A DNA stretch of 64,000 nt from Rhodanobacter sp. ANJX3 (GCF_014200755.1 NZ_JACHCM010000003.1:434001-498000); one strand, 5' to 3'; numbered from the stretch's first letter, positions 47,421-56,304 are shown. Program-made: numbers and translations. The notes: generated by a model not told the origin, from the sequence alone.

Positions 47421-47453
47421 AAAACAACGGCCGCTTTCGCGGCCGTTGTTTTT
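47421..47453. terminator. Bidirectional intrinsic terminator between phzF and the beta-barrel gene
   Basis: Perfect stem AAAACAACGGCCGC / GCGGCCGTTGTTTT with a TTTC loop, T-rich on the right and A-rich on the left. It serves the convergent genes ending at 47394 (+) and 47468 (-). Confidence 0.92.
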
Positions 47454-47467
47454 GACGAGCTGCCCGC

Positions 47468-48055
47468 TCAGAAGCGGTATTCGGCAAAGCCCGAGAAAAC
47501 GCCGATGCTTTCGTTGCCCTTCGCCTCGCCGCTGTCGATGCGTGCGTGATACCCGTCGTAGGCCAGACCCAGGCTGAAATGCTGGTTGAAATCGTAACCC
47601 GCCGCCGCACCGAGATAACCGCCGTTGCCGTGGAAACGCTCCGATCCGAAGTTCCCGACATCGACATCCACCGATGAGTGGAAAAGGCCTCCGCGCGCGG
47701 AGACAAACATGTGGTTCTGGAATTTGTACTTGAGGTTCAAACCAAGCAGCGGCCCACTGGCCTTGGCGCTAACTTTTTCGCTCAGGCCAGGCAGATCCGA
47801 CGTCAACTGGGTAGAGGCCGTACCGAGATCAACGTAACCGGCTTCCACGCCGAAATCGACGACGTCGCTCTGCCAACTGTAGCCGGCGCGAATCGCGCCG
47901 CTGGTGTCGGTGTTGTTGCTGAAGGTGCTGTCGTGATAAGTCGATTGACCGAGATTGCCGTTGATGAAAAATGCTCCCGGTTCGTCAGCCAATGCGCTGC
48001 CCGAGGCAGCCGCCAGCGCGCCGACAACGGCGATCGATAAAATCTGCTTCTTCAT
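47468..48055 (-). CDS. Outer-membrane beta-barrel protein (OmpA/opacity-like porin domain)
   Basis: 195 residues: a signal peptide (MKKQILSIAVVGALAAASGS, cleavage near ALA-DE), then eight amphipathic strands of an OmpA-type small barrel (YSWQSDVVDFGVEAGYVDLG, LLGLNLKYKFQNHMFVSARG, YLGAAAGYDFNQHFSLGLAY), ending SGFAEYRF with the terminal Phe required for insertion. The start is the ATG at 48055 with GGGG about seven bases upstream; the open frame continues to 48241 but that part has no barrel features. Function unknown; small barrels of this kind often serve adhesion or envelope stability. An imperfect palindrome lies in its promoter region. Confidence 0.85.
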   Translation of the reverse strand: MKKQILSIAVVGALAAASGSALADEPGAFFINGNLGQSTYHDSTFSNNTDTSGAIRAGYSWQSDVVDFGVEAGYVDLGTASTQLTSDLPGLSEKVSAKASGPLLGLNLKYKFQNHMFVSARGGLFHSSVDVDVGNFGSERFHGNGGYLGAAAGYDFNQHFSLGLAYDGYHARIDSGEAKGNESIGVFSGFAEYRF

Positions 48056-48548
48056 ATTTTCCCCTATGTTGGTACTTCCCTCCCGCTGCCTCATGCATGC
48101 GGGCGGCGCATTTTCACCAAATTGGGTGAAATAGGGAATCTGTACCTGCGACACCGGCGCAGCGGACATCGTCATTGATGCGACGAACCGGCATGGCCGG
48201 TTAAAAAAGTTCGCGCACTCTAAAAGGTTAAAGCCGCTCATATCACGGGTGTCGGCGTACTTCGGCAGCGCTCGATCGTCAGAATGCTACGTCGCGTGGA
48301 CTTTAGAGAAGCATCTAGGAAATAGTCGTATCGAAAGAACTTTCGATCCACTGTACGCTCAATTCGCCATCCCATTGCGCTAGTTTATGAACAGGCATTG
48401 TACGGACGACAGGGGGACGTGCTCCGCCGCTCAGGGTATTTCTCGACGCCGCTTTTAGACCGACCAAGAACATGCTGTCTTGCATTAACGGGCAGTAGTC
48501 GGCGTTGCGGCTTGGTATCAACGTTTTTCATTCCAGAAGGAAAATCCG
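48056..48548. other. Intergenic region between divergent barrel and S53 peptidase genes
   Basis: 493 bases with no gene. It contains the near-palindrome at 48112-48131 and otherwise AT-richer DNA expected to hold the two divergent promoters. No clear sigma-70 boxes could be assigned with confidence. Confidence 0.4.
48112..48131. promoter_or_regulatory. Near-palindrome upstream of the beta-barrel gene
   Basis: TTTCACCAAATTGGGTGAAA reads the same on both strands at 18 of 20 positions. It lies 57 bases upstream of the barrel start codon. Candidate operator for a dimeric repressor; the regulator is unknown. Confidence 0.35.
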
Positions 48549-50510
48549 ATGATTCGCCATTTCAATCGCACGGCCCTCGCAACGTCCCTCGCCGTCACCC
48601 TGGCAGGCTTCAGCGGCGCCTCTATGGCAGCCAACTCGCACATGGAAGCCGATGTCGGAATGGCCTCCGGCAATCAGACCAGCACGGTCACCGTCGTGCT
48701 CAAACTGCACAATCAGGCCGCCCTGGAGCAGTACATCCAGGACACCGTAACGCCCGGCAGCAGGCATTTTCAGCAGTTTCTGAGCACCAGTGAGTTCGCC
48801 AGCCAGTACGGTGCGAGTGCGGCTGAAATAGCCCGGGTACAGGCTTATCTGAAGCAGAAAGGGCTGAGCAGCCAAGTGCTGGACAACCATATGACGATTC
48901 GTGCGACGGGCACTCTGGCCCAACTCGGCGCAGCCTTCAATGCACCTATCCACAACTACGTATCGCTCTCAAGCGGCCAGCATTTTCATCGCCCTTCGAC
49001 CACCGTCTTAATGCCTTCGGCGATCGCCGACCTGGTGGTCGCCACATCCGGCCTGAGCAATGAAAAGAAGTATCTGTCGCATCGGATAAAGGCATTGAAC
49101 TTGCCAGGCACGCCAACGACAGCGGCACAGAAGACCAAGCTGGCAACCGCCGCCATCGCGAATTCGGCTACCGCCACTGCTGCCGCAGGCAATCCGACGG
49201 CTACCGGCGAACCTGGCAGCTACACGGTCGGCGACGTGGCCAATTTCTACAACATCAATCCCTTGTATAAGCGTGGCGTAACCGGCAAAGGCAGCACCCT
49301 GGCCATCGTTACCCTATCCAACTTCTACCCCGCCGATGCACAGACCTATTGGACCGACATCGGCCTGGCCACCAAACCGAATCGCATCACCCAGGTCCAT
49401 GTGGATGGCGGTAGCGCGATCGACAGCGGCAGCGGCGAGACTGCGCTTGATGTGGAGCAGTCCGGCGGCATTGCCCCGGATGCCAGCATCATCGTGTATG
49501 ACGCACCCAATGCAGGCAATGGCTTTGTCGATGCCTTCGCACAAGCCGTTTCCGACAACAAGGCCGACAGTATTTCCACCAGCTGGGGCGGTCCGGAGAT
49601 TTTCAACTTTGCGGCGTTGAATGTAGACGGCGCGAGCATTACGGATACCAGCGACGCCGGCGATCTGCAGGCTTTCCATCAAATTTTCCTCGAGGCTGCA
49701 GCGCAAGGACAGTCGGTCTTCGCTGCCAGCGGCGACTCTGGCGCCTACGATACGGTGCGTGGCCTCGGCGTCGGCACGGCGCCCGGCACTTATACCGCTC
49801 CGCTAACGGTGGACTCTCCGGCTTCCGATCCGTATATCACTGCGGCGGGCGGCACCACGCGACCTTACACGTACAGCTTCAACGGCGGCCCGAATGCTTC
49901 GCTTACTCAGGAAAGCGTCTGGGGCTGGGATTACATCCAGAATTATTTCGACACCAACTTCGGTCCGGGTTTGGTCGATGTGTTCTCGGTCGGCGGCGGC
50001 GGCGGCGTCAGCGTGTACTGGCACACGCCGTTCTATCAACTATTCACCAACGGCATCCGCACCAGCGAGAGCGGACAGTCGCTTTCTTACAACGATCCGA
50101 CTGCAGGTCCCACGACACTGCTGAAGTTGCCGGCGCACTTCCGCGGCCGCAATGTGCCGGATATCGCACTCAATGCGGATCCGGAAACGGGGTATTTGGT
50201 GGTATCCACTTACGACGGGGGGCTGATTGCTGAAGGCGGCACAAGCTTTGTTGCGCCCCAGCTCAACGGCATCAGTGCTTTGCTGACGCAGAGCAACCAT
50301 CATCGTATCGGCCTGTGGAATCCGCAGGTGTATGCCATGCAGAACATTTTCGGCTACGGCAATTACTCGCCCTTCAACGACATCCGCCAGGGCGACAACT
50401 GGTTTTACCAGGGAAAACATGGCTATGAGCCGGGCGCAGGCATCGGCACCCTGGACGTCACCAACCTCGATCTGTATCTGAAAAGCGGGCTCTTCAGCTT
50501 TCGCCTCTGA
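48549..50510 (+). CDS. Secreted S53-family serine-carboxyl peptidase (sedolisin/pro-kumamolisin)
   Basis: 653 residues: a signal peptide (residues 1-28), then a pro-domain with PGSRHFQQFLSTSEFASQYG and a mature catalytic domain after the Ala/Thr-rich linker near residue 200. The Ser-Glu-Asp catalytic set is visible: E297 and D301 in GSGETALDVEQSGG, and Ser566 in GGTSFVAPQLNG. SISTSWGGPE and VFAASGDSGAYD support the fold, and the calcium site near FNDIRQGDNWFY is at the C-terminus. S53 enzymes are usually active in acid conditions, which fits a soil or acid-tolerant bacterium. AAGGAAA precedes the ATG. A hairpin starts 13 bases after the stop. Confidence 0.94.
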   Translation: MIRHFNRTALATSLAVTLAGFSGASMAANSHMEADVGMASGNQTSTVTVVLKLHNQAALEQYIQDTVTPGSRHFQQFLSTSEFASQYGASAAEIARVQAYLKQKGLSSQVLDNHMTIRATGTLAQLGAAFNAPIHNYVSLSSGQHFHRPSTTVLMPSAIADLVVATSGLSNEKKYLSHRIKALNLPGTPTTAAQKTKLATAAIANSATATAAAGNPTATGEPGSYTVGDVANFYNINPLYKRGVTGKGSTLAIVTLSNFYPADAQTYWTDIGLATKPNRITQVHVDGGSAIDSGSGETALDVEQSGGIAPDASIIVYDAPNAGNGFVDAFAQAVSDNKADSISTSWGGPEIFNFAALNVDGASITDTSDAGDLQAFHQIFLEAAAQGQSVFAASGDSGAYDTVRGLGVGTAPGTYTAPLTVDSPASDPYITAAGGTTRPYTYSFNGGPNASLTQESVWGWDYIQNYFDTNFGPGLVDVFSVGGGGGVSVYWHTPFYQLFTNGIRTSESGQSLSYNDPTAGPTTLLKLPAHFRGRNVPDIALNADPETGYLVVSTYDGGLIAEGGTSFVAPQLNGISALLTQSNHHRIGLWNPQVYAMQNIFGYGNYSPFNDIRQGDNWFYQGKHGYEPGAGIGTLDVTNLDLYLKSGLFSFRL

Positions 50511-50522
50511 TTAGTCGAAGAG

Positions 50523-50566
50523 GAGAGGTGCTGACGGCGGATATATCGCCGCGATCAGCACCTCTC
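50523..50566 (+). terminator. Long two-part hairpin after the S53 peptidase gene
   Basis: GAGAGGTGCTGA / TCAGCACCTCTC (12 bases) encloses a second CGGCG/CGCCG stem around a GATATAT loop. There is no T-run, so it is probably a Rho-assisted or 3'-protecting structure. Confidence 0.5.
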
Positions 50567-50861
50567 GCCGACATTCTCCGATGCGGATACGACAGAGGTA
50601 AGAAGCCTGCTCAATAATCTCCGCGTAGCTCGCGTTGCCTTGGCGGCCACGACGAGGCAACGCGAAGGGCCGGGGCTGTTTGCCCGCCTTGCTGCGTCAC
50701 CACTCGGTCATGGACCGACGTCCATTCCCTCGTTTTTCCTCGGCTCGCGCAAACAGCTCCTGGCGCACCACGCAGAGATATTGGACCGGCTCTAACTGAG
50801 GGCTTGCCGGTGTTCTGGGGAAACGCCATGCTCTGGCGTCGTTTCCGCCCTGGCCCGATAA
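50567..50861. other. Gene-free spacer before the permease
   Basis: About 295 bases with no convincing coding frame and no recognised repeat. The permease start has no clear ribosome-binding site, so its true start could be slightly different. Confidence 0.3.
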
Positions 50862-52178
50862 ATGAGTTCCTCGCCGACACCCTCCGGTTATCTCCGAAGT
50901 TTGCGCCCATGGGATGCTGCCCTGATCGTAGTGGGCGGCATTATCGGCGGCGGTATTTTTCTCACGCCGGGTATCGTCGCCCAGCGCACGAACTCCGGGC
51001 TGACGCTCTTGCTGCTATGGGTCGGAGCCGGCCTGCTCACGCTGATCGGCGCGCTGTGCTATGCCGAGCTCGGTGCGCGGCGGCCGCATGCCGGCGGCAG
51101 CTATGTGTATTTAAGAGAAGCGTTCGGGCCGCTGGCGGGCTTTCTGTTCGGCTGGACCATGCTGCTGGTCATCTATTCCGGCTCCACCGCTTTCGTGGCC
51201 AAGATTTTTGCCGGATACGCCAGCACGCTTTTCGGCCTTTCCTCGGCGTGGGCGATGCCGCTGACCGTCGGCGCGCTGGTGTTTGTGGCGGGACTGAACC
51301 TGTTCGGGCTCAGGCTGGGCGCGCGGATCCAAAACCTTTTCGCGCTGCTGAAACTGCTGGCAGTGGCCGTGCTGGTGGTGTGCGGACTGTTTCTTGCCGG
51401 CGCCGGGCATGCGCAGATACTGGCCGTCGATCCCGCACATCACGGCACCGGCTTCATGAGCGCGGCCCTGCCGGTATTGTTCGCGTATTCGGGCTTCACC
51501 TACCTAAATAACCTCGCGGGCGAAGTACGCGATCCGCAGCGCACGCTACCGCGCGCCCTGACGCTCGGCATGCTGCTGGTGATCGCGGCCTACGTATTGG
51601 TCAACGTGGCCTACCTGGCCGCACTGGGACATGCCGGGCTCGCGGCCAGCCAGGCGCCCGCTGCTGACGTGATGCAGATGGTTTTCGGATCGTTCGGTGC
51701 CAGACTTATTGCGTTGGGCGTGGCCATTTCCGCGCTTGGTTTCTGCAACATCACGCTGGTGGCTGGTGCCCGCGTGCTGCAGGTGATGGGCGAGGACGGC
51801 CTGTTTTTTCGGTCGGTGGCGCGGCTTCACCCGCGCTATAAAACGCCGAATATCGCGCTGCTGATCCTGATCGGCTGGTCGATCCTGCTTGGGGTCACCG
51901 GCAGCTATAGCCAACTGCTCGATTACGCCACGTTCGGCGACTGGCTCGCCTGCGCCGTGGGCGTGGCGACGCTTTTCTGGTATCGCCGTCACGACGACGC
52001 AACCATCCGCTTTCGCGTGCCGGGTTATCCGCTGCTGCCGCTGGTGTTTGTCGCGGTCATCGCCTGCGTGGTGTTTGCCACCATGCGCGACAACCCCGTC
52101 AACGCCGGTATCGGGCTGATAATCATTGCCGCCGGCGTGCCGGTGTATTTCATTTGGCGTCACCTTTTTCGGCCTTAA
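50862..52178 (+). CDS. APC-superfamily amino acid permease
   Basis: 438 residues with about twelve hydrophobic helices. The glycine-rich helix-1 motif VVGGIIGGGIFLTPG and the ARRPHAGGSYVYLREAFGP segment are typical of the APC (LeuT-fold) amino acid transporters. Also seen: LFAYSGFTYLNNLAGEVRDP, and IALGVAISALGFCNITLVAG followed by RVLQVMGEDGLFFRSVARLHP. It is likely a secondary transporter of amino acids or related metabolites; the substrate is not determinable. The last seven codons and stop are repeated just downstream. Confidence 0.9.
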   Translation: MSSSPTPSGYLRSLRPWDAALIVVGGIIGGGIFLTPGIVAQRTNSGLTLLLLWVGAGLLTLIGALCYAELGARRPHAGGSYVYLREAFGPLAGFLFGWTMLLVIYSGSTAFVAKIFAGYASTLFGLSSAWAMPLTVGALVFVAGLNLFGLRLGARIQNLFALLKLLAVAVLVVCGLFLAGAGHAQILAVDPAHHGTGFMSAALPVLFAYSGFTYLNNLAGEVRDPQRTLPRALTLGMLLVIAAYVLVNVAYLAALGHAGLAASQAPAADVMQMVFGSFGARLIALGVAISALGFCNITLVAGARVLQVMGEDGLFFRSVARLHPRYKTPNIALLILIGWSILLGVTGSYSQLLDYATFGDWLACAVGVATLFWYRRHDDATIRFRVPGYPLLPLVFVAVIACVVFATMRDNPVNAGIGLIIIAAGVPVYFIWRHLFRP

Positions 52179-52241
52179 GCCGTAACGCCTCCCACAAGTG
52201 GCGTCACCTGTTCGGCCTTAAGCCGTAATGATTGCCACAAG
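52155..52241 (+). repeat. Tandem near-duplication covering the permease 3' end
   Basis: Two adjacent copies of about 43-44 bases: 52155-52198 and 52199-52241, both reading TGGCGTCACCT, then TTCGGCCTTAAGCCGTAA, then CCACAAG. The first copy includes the permease codons WRHLFRP and the TAA; the second is a non-coding duplicate with a one-base length difference and a few substitutions. Confidence 0.8.
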
Positions 52242-52356
52242 CGGCAAAAATTTTTCGGCTAGAAGCAGGGATGTTTGCCATACGCGGCAGCGCCTGTTCA
52301 GCGGAGCACGCTGTCGAGATGCGACAATGCACTCACAGCTTTCGAGGAGATTTTGA

Positions 52357-52887
52357 ATGGCGCTTGCGCAAGCCCAGGCTCTGCCGGCCACCGAGACCAT
52401 CGTGCCCGACAAGATCCGTGACGGCATCGACCTGCAGATCAACGGCGAGCACTACCGACACACCGGCGATCCGCAAATGCCGCTGCTTTGGTATCTGCGC
52501 GACGTGCTCCGGCTGACCGGCACCAAATACGGCGGCGAACATGGAGAGAACGGCGCCGACCTGATCCTGCTCAAGGGCAAGGCGACCTCGGCCATTTCGG
52601 TGACCGTGGCCAAGGCAGCGAACACTGAAATCGTCACCATCGAGGGACTCGCCGCCAACGACGGCACCCTGCATCCCGTGCAACAAGCTTTCATCGACGA
52701 GGACGCGATCGGCTGTGGCTACTGCACCCCTGGCTGGATCATCGCCTCGGTCGATCTGCTCAAGCGCAAGAAGCAGCCCAGCGACGACGATATCGACACC
52801 CTGCCCAATGTCTGTCGCTGCGGCTGCCAGACGCGCGTGCGCCGGGCGATCAAGCGCGTGGCCGCCGGCAAGGCGGGCCAGCCATGA
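52357..52887 (+). CDS. Iron-sulfur subunit of an IorA-type molybdenum hydroxylase, lacking the ferredoxin-type cluster ligands
   Basis: A 176-residue homolog of the small subunit of isoquinoline 1-oxidoreductase-type enzymes: WYLRDVLRLTGTKYG opens the ferredoxin-like domain and EIVTIEGLA closes it. The canonical CGxGxCGxC after TKYG instead reads GEHGENGAD (residues 60-68), and the fourth ligand position (SC) reads SA (residue 79). All four N-terminal [2Fe-2S] ligands are therefore missing. The C-terminal helical cluster remains intact: GCGYCTPGWIIAS (C120, C123) and NVCRCGCQTR (C153, C155, plus C157). The ribosome-binding site is GAGGAGA. The stop overlaps the large-subunit start by four bases (ATGA). 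It has no export signal, so it probably travels with the Tat-exported partner. Confidence 0.88.
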   Translation: MALAQAQALPATETIVPDKIRDGIDLQINGEHYRHTGDPQMPLLWYLRDVLRLTGTKYGGEHGENGADLILLKGKATSAISVTVAKAANTEIVTIEGLAANDGTLHPVQQAFIDEDAIGCGYCTPGWIIASVDLLKRKKQPSDDDIDTLPNVCRCGCQTRVRRAIKRVAAGKAGQP

Positions 52888-55157
52888 GCGATGCGAACCG
52901 CGGCATCCGGCTCTCGCGCCGGCGCTTTCTGCAGGTGCTGGCCGGCACAGCCGGCGCGCTGGTCATCGGTATCCGCGCGGCCGAGGCCGCCGATACCGAC
53001 GCACCACTGCCACCGTCGCTGCTCGGCGACACCTTCTATGGTATCGGTGCGTATGTGCGCATCGATACCGACGGCAACGTGCTGATCGGCGTGCGCGATC
53101 CGGACACCGGCACCGGCGTGGCCACTTCGCTGCCGCGCATCATCGCCGATGAGCTCGACGCCGACTGGAACCGCGTCAGCGTGGTATCGCTGGGCCTGGG
53201 CGTGACCGACAACAACGGCCAGCCCAGCTGGATTTACGGCCGTCAGCTCGGCGGTACCGGCGGCTCCATTTCGGCCGCGTGGGCCGACCTGCGTCAGGCC
53301 GGTGCCGTGGCGCGCTGGCTCCTATTGCAGGCGGCCGCGCGTCGTCTTGGCGTGCCGGCCGACCGACTGCGCTGCGAATCGGGCACGGTGATCGCACTGG
53401 ACGGCCGCCGCTTCACCTACGGCAGCCTGGTCGAGGACGCCAGCAAGATCGACATGCCCACCAGCGTGCCGCCGCTGAAAACCGCCGAGCGCTATCAGCT
53501 GATTGGCAACCCCGCGGGCGACGTCGATGCGCGCGAAATCGTCACCGGCCAGACGCGCTTTGCGATCGATCAGCAGTACGGCGACACGCTCACCGCCGTC
53601 GTGGTGCACTGCCCGTGGCCGGACGGCACGCTGGACGGCATCGACTTCACCGACACGCTGGCCGTCAAAGGCGTGCGCAAGGTGCTGCAGCTCAGCCCCG
53701 AAGTCGGCCAGCAGGCCGGTACCACGCTCAGCGCCACCGCCGTGGTAGTGCTCGCCGAAGACACCTGGTCCGCGCTCAAGGGCCGCCAGAAGCTCAAGCT
53801 GAAATGGAAGGCGGGCGCGAGCAACAGCGAAAGCAGCGACGCGCTGGAGCAGCAGGCTAACGCCCTGCTCGCGGGCAAGACTGACCCGACCACTCGCGTG
53901 CGCAACGATGGCGACTATGACGCGGCCAGCAAAAAGGCCGCGCGCCGACTCGAAGCCACCTATTTCCAGCCGTGGCTGGCACACGCCACCGCCGAGCCGA
54001 TGAACTGCCTGGTTCGCGTGGAAAAGAACAAGGCGACCCTGGTCGTACCGACGCAGGCGCCGCAGAAAGCCTGGGCCGTCGTACACCGGATTACCGGCCT
54101 TTCGCCGGATCAGATCGAAATCGGCGTGCCGCGGGTCGGCGGCGGCTACGGTCGGCGGCTCGATCACGATTACCTGGCCGAGGCGGTGATGCTGGCCAGC
54201 AACAAGGACATCGACACCTCGGTACGCCTGATCTGGACGCACGATCAGGACCTCGCGCACGACTACTACCGCTCCGGCAGCGTGCACCAGCTCAGCGTGA
54301 TCATCGATCGCAAGCGCCAGATCACCGGCTGGTATCAGCGCATGGTCAGCGCCTCGGCCCTGGTCAACCGCGGCGTGCCGGACAGCCGCCTGTGGACCTC
54401 CGAAGTCGATGTCGACCAGCTGCCCGCCGCGCTGGTACCCAACTACCGCAGCGACTGGTACGCGCAGACCTCGGCCATACCGCGAGGCCCGGCACGCAGC
54501 ATGCCGCACCTCAGCAACGCCTTCGCGGTGGAGAGCTTCATCGACGAAATCGCGCACAGCATGAAAGAGGATCCGCTCGACACGCACCTGCGCCTGCTTG
54601 GCGACGCGCGCGAACTGCCACTGAGCGGTGGCGGCACGTTCGATACCGGCCGGTTGATCAACGTGCTGAAGCTGGTGGCCGACCGCATCGAATGGAAAAA
54701 CTGGCTGCACAGCGTCAACGGCCTGGGGATCGCCTGCTGGCACTTCAACGGTGCTTACGTGGCGCATGCGGTCGAGGTGGCTACCAAGGATCAAAAGCTC
54801 ATCGTCCAGCGCGTAGTCTGCGCCGTGGACGTTGGGCGTATCATCAATCCGATGGGCCTGGAAGGCCAGGTCGCCGGCGCCACGTTGGACGCACTGTCTA
54901 CCGCACTGAATCTGTCGATCACCTTCAAGGATGGCCAGATCCAGCAGCACAGCGCTAAGGATTACCCCCTGGCTAGCATGGCGCAGCTGCCCGATGCGGT
55001 GGAAGTGATCACCGTACCCGGCGATCGCGACCCGGCCGGCGCCAGCTTTCTGGCCATGCCGACGGCCGCGCCGGCGCTCGCCAATGCAGTGTTCCGCGCC
55101 ACCGCCGTGCGTATCAGGCGGCTTCCACTGACCCGGGAGCTGTCGCGGTTATCGTGA
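52884..55157 (+). CDS. Molybdopterin-binding subunit of an IorB-type hydroxylase, catalytic Glu apparently replaced
   Basis: 757 residues, xanthine-dehydrogenase family, IorB group. A twin-arginine signal SRRRFLQVLAGTAGALVIG at the start predicts periplasmic export in folded form. Conserved elements are FYGIGAYVRIDTDGNVLIG, YFQPWLAHATAEPMNCLV, RVGGGYGRRLDHDYLAEAV, SNAFAVESFIDEIAH and VCAVDVGRIINPMGLEGQVA. Near the C-terminus the usual GVGEPGxPPxAPA motif, whose Glu is the catalytic base, reads ASFLAMPTAAPA, with Phe722 at the Glu position. Cofactor-binding parts are kept, so the protein may still hold the Mo cofactor but with altered or no hydroxylase chemistry. It is translationally coupled to the small subunit. 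A terminator follows 22 bases after the stop. Confidence 0.9.
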   Translation: MSDANRGIRLSRRRFLQVLAGTAGALVIGIRAAEAADTDAPLPPSLLGDTFYGIGAYVRIDTDGNVLIGVRDPDTGTGVATSLPRIIADELDADWNRVSVVSLGLGVTDNNGQPSWIYGRQLGGTGGSISAAWADLRQAGAVARWLLLQAAARRLGVPADRLRCESGTVIALDGRRFTYGSLVEDASKIDMPTSVPPLKTAERYQLIGNPAGDVDAREIVTGQTRFAIDQQYGDTLTAVVVHCPWPDGTLDGIDFTDTLAVKGVRKVLQLSPEVGQQAGTTLSATAVVVLAEDTWSALKGRQKLKLKWKAGASNSESSDALEQQANALLAGKTDPTTRVRNDGDYDAASKKAARRLEATYFQPWLAHATAEPMNCLVRVEKNKATLVVPTQAPQKAWAVVHRITGLSPDQIEIGVPRVGGGYGRRLDHDYLAEAVMLASNKDIDTSVRLIWTHDQDLAHDYYRSGSVHQLSVIIDRKRQITGWYQRMVSASALVNRGVPDSRLWTSEVDVDQLPAALVPNYRSDWYAQTSAIPRGPARSMPHLSNAFAVESFIDEIAHSMKEDPLDTHLRLLGDARELPLSGGGTFDTGRLINVLKLVADRIEWKNWLHSVNGLGIACWHFNGAYVAHAVEVATKDQKLIVQRVVCAVDVGRIINPMGLEGQVAGATLDALSTALNLSITFKDGQIQQHSAKDYPLASMAQLPDAVEVITVPGDRDPAGASFLAMPTAAPALANAVFRATAVRIRRLPLTRELSRLS

Positions 55158-55179
55158 ATTTTATATTCCTTTGGACCTG

Positions 55180-55211
55180 AATAAATGGCCGTTTTTACGG
55201 CCATTTATTTT
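55180..55211. terminator. Bidirectional terminator between iorB-like and GNAT genes
   Basis: Perfect 13-base stem AATAAATGGCCGT / ACGGCCATTTATT with a TTTT loop and a T-run after it. It lies between convergent genes. Confidence 0.9.
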
Positions 55212-55231
55212 CTGTAAGTACGAACATTTCT

Positions 55232-55705
55232 TCACACTTTTTCCGGCCTGACATCCAGCGTGCGCAACGGTCGCTCCATGAAAATGCGCTCGGACGTCTC
55301 TCCAACCACGCTGAAGCCGTGTCTCGCATATAGCGCCCGAGCATGCTCATTGACACGCAGCACCCGCAAACGCACCGGCAGGCCCATTTCGGCCGCCTCC
55401 TGCACAACCTGCTCAAGTACCGCCGCTCCAATGCCCAGGCTACGGAAGGCCTGCAGCAGATACAGCTTAACCAGCCAGACGTGATCAGGCAGGTTCTCGG
55501 TGGCGACTAAACCGGCAATCACGTTCCCGACCTCGATAAGCCTGTGTGTTTCAGATGTGTAGTTATCCCGGTGCTTCTGATATTGCTCGCGCTCATTCCA
55601 GCGGCCCCAGGTATGCTTCACATAACCGCGCATGGCATCTTTGGTGATCTCGTAGGCGAGCTCGAGATCATCGAAAGTTGCGTTTCTCAATCGGTAAGCC
55701 TGCAC
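55232..55705 (-). CDS. GNAT-family N-acetyltransferase
   Basis: 157 residues from a GTG at 55705, with CAAGG seven bases upstream; the open frame extends to 55822 but overlaps the 3' end of the SMR gene. The GNAT fold is visible: YRLRNATFDDLELAYEITKD at the N-terminus, GLVATENLPDHVWLVKLYLL in the central strands, the acetyl-CoA-binding AFRSLGIGAAVLEQVVQEA loop-helix and LRVLRVNEHARALYARHGF as the last motif. Substrate not known. It follows the SMR exporter on the same strand. Confidence 0.85.
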   Translation of the reverse strand: MQAYRLRNATFDDLELAYEITKDAMRGYVKHTWGRWNEREQYQKHRDNYTSETHRLIEVGNVIAGLVATENLPDHVWLVKLYLLQAFRSLGIGAAVLEQVVQEAAEMGLPVRLRVLRVNEHARALYARHGFSVVGETSERIFMERPLRTLDVRPEKV

Positions 55706-55793
55706 CGTCAAAACCTTGAGCCTGAGTTGAAACGCGAAACCGATTCGACCTCGAAAAATTTCAGGACGCCACTCCTGACCCGGCGGATGCTGG

Positions 55794-56126
55794 CTAGTGA
55801 GCGCTGACCTTCGAGAGCACATTGAGTACCGATATGCCGCTCACGATAAGTCCCATGCCGACAAAGGCCCATAGATCGAGCTTTTGTCCGTGAAAAATCC
55901 ACGCAATGGCCGCTACAAGGACAATGCCGAGTCCAGCCCATACAGCGTAGGCAATACCGACCGGGATAACCGCAAGCGCGCGAGAGAGGAAATAGAAAGC
56001 GATGCTGTAACCCACAAGCACCACCACCGATGGAACAGGTCTGGTGAAGCCGTCAGCGGATTTAAGAGCAGACGTGGCGACAACCTCGCCGATAATTGCA
56101 ACAGCAAGAAACAGCCAGTTTTTCAT
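55794..56126 (-). CDS. Small multidrug resistance (SMR) exporter, EmrE-type
   Basis: A 110-residue four-helix membrane protein. The essential membrane Glu14 is present in [19 protein letters not shown]. The conserved [11 protein letters not shown] motif in helix 3 and [20 protein letters not shown] around helix 4 are also typical. The strong GGAGGG ribosome-binding site, eight bases before the ATG at 56126, decides the start; the open frame to 56270 is not coding. It works as a dual-topology dimer that exports cationic compounds or guanidinium with proton exchange. Codon use is less GC-rich than neighbours, hinting at acquisition. Confidence 0.93.
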   Translation of the reverse strand: MKNWLFLAVAIIGEVVATSALKSADGFTRPVPSVVVLVGYSIAFYFLSRALAVIPVGIAYAVWAGLGIVLVAAIAWIFHGQKLDLWAFVGMGLIVSGISVLNVLSKVSAH

Positions 56127-56304
56127 CGTTTCAGCCCTCCAGCATGGAGAGGAAGTTTGAGAGTTCCTGCCGACAAACGACAGTCTTGCAGCGCAACCAA
56201 TTGTCTGAGCATCGGGAAGTGAGCGTCGCGCACGTCGGCTACTCGGCAGATGAGCGCCGTGGTGACGCATTTGCCAGCGGCCCGTTGGTTCGGTCAGGTA
56301 AAGC

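Noticed and set aside
46309-47706. 466-residue N-terminal extension of the fumarase frame
   Set aside because: It is antisense to the PhzF gene and its terminator; class I fumarases start at MTIIKQAD-like sequence.
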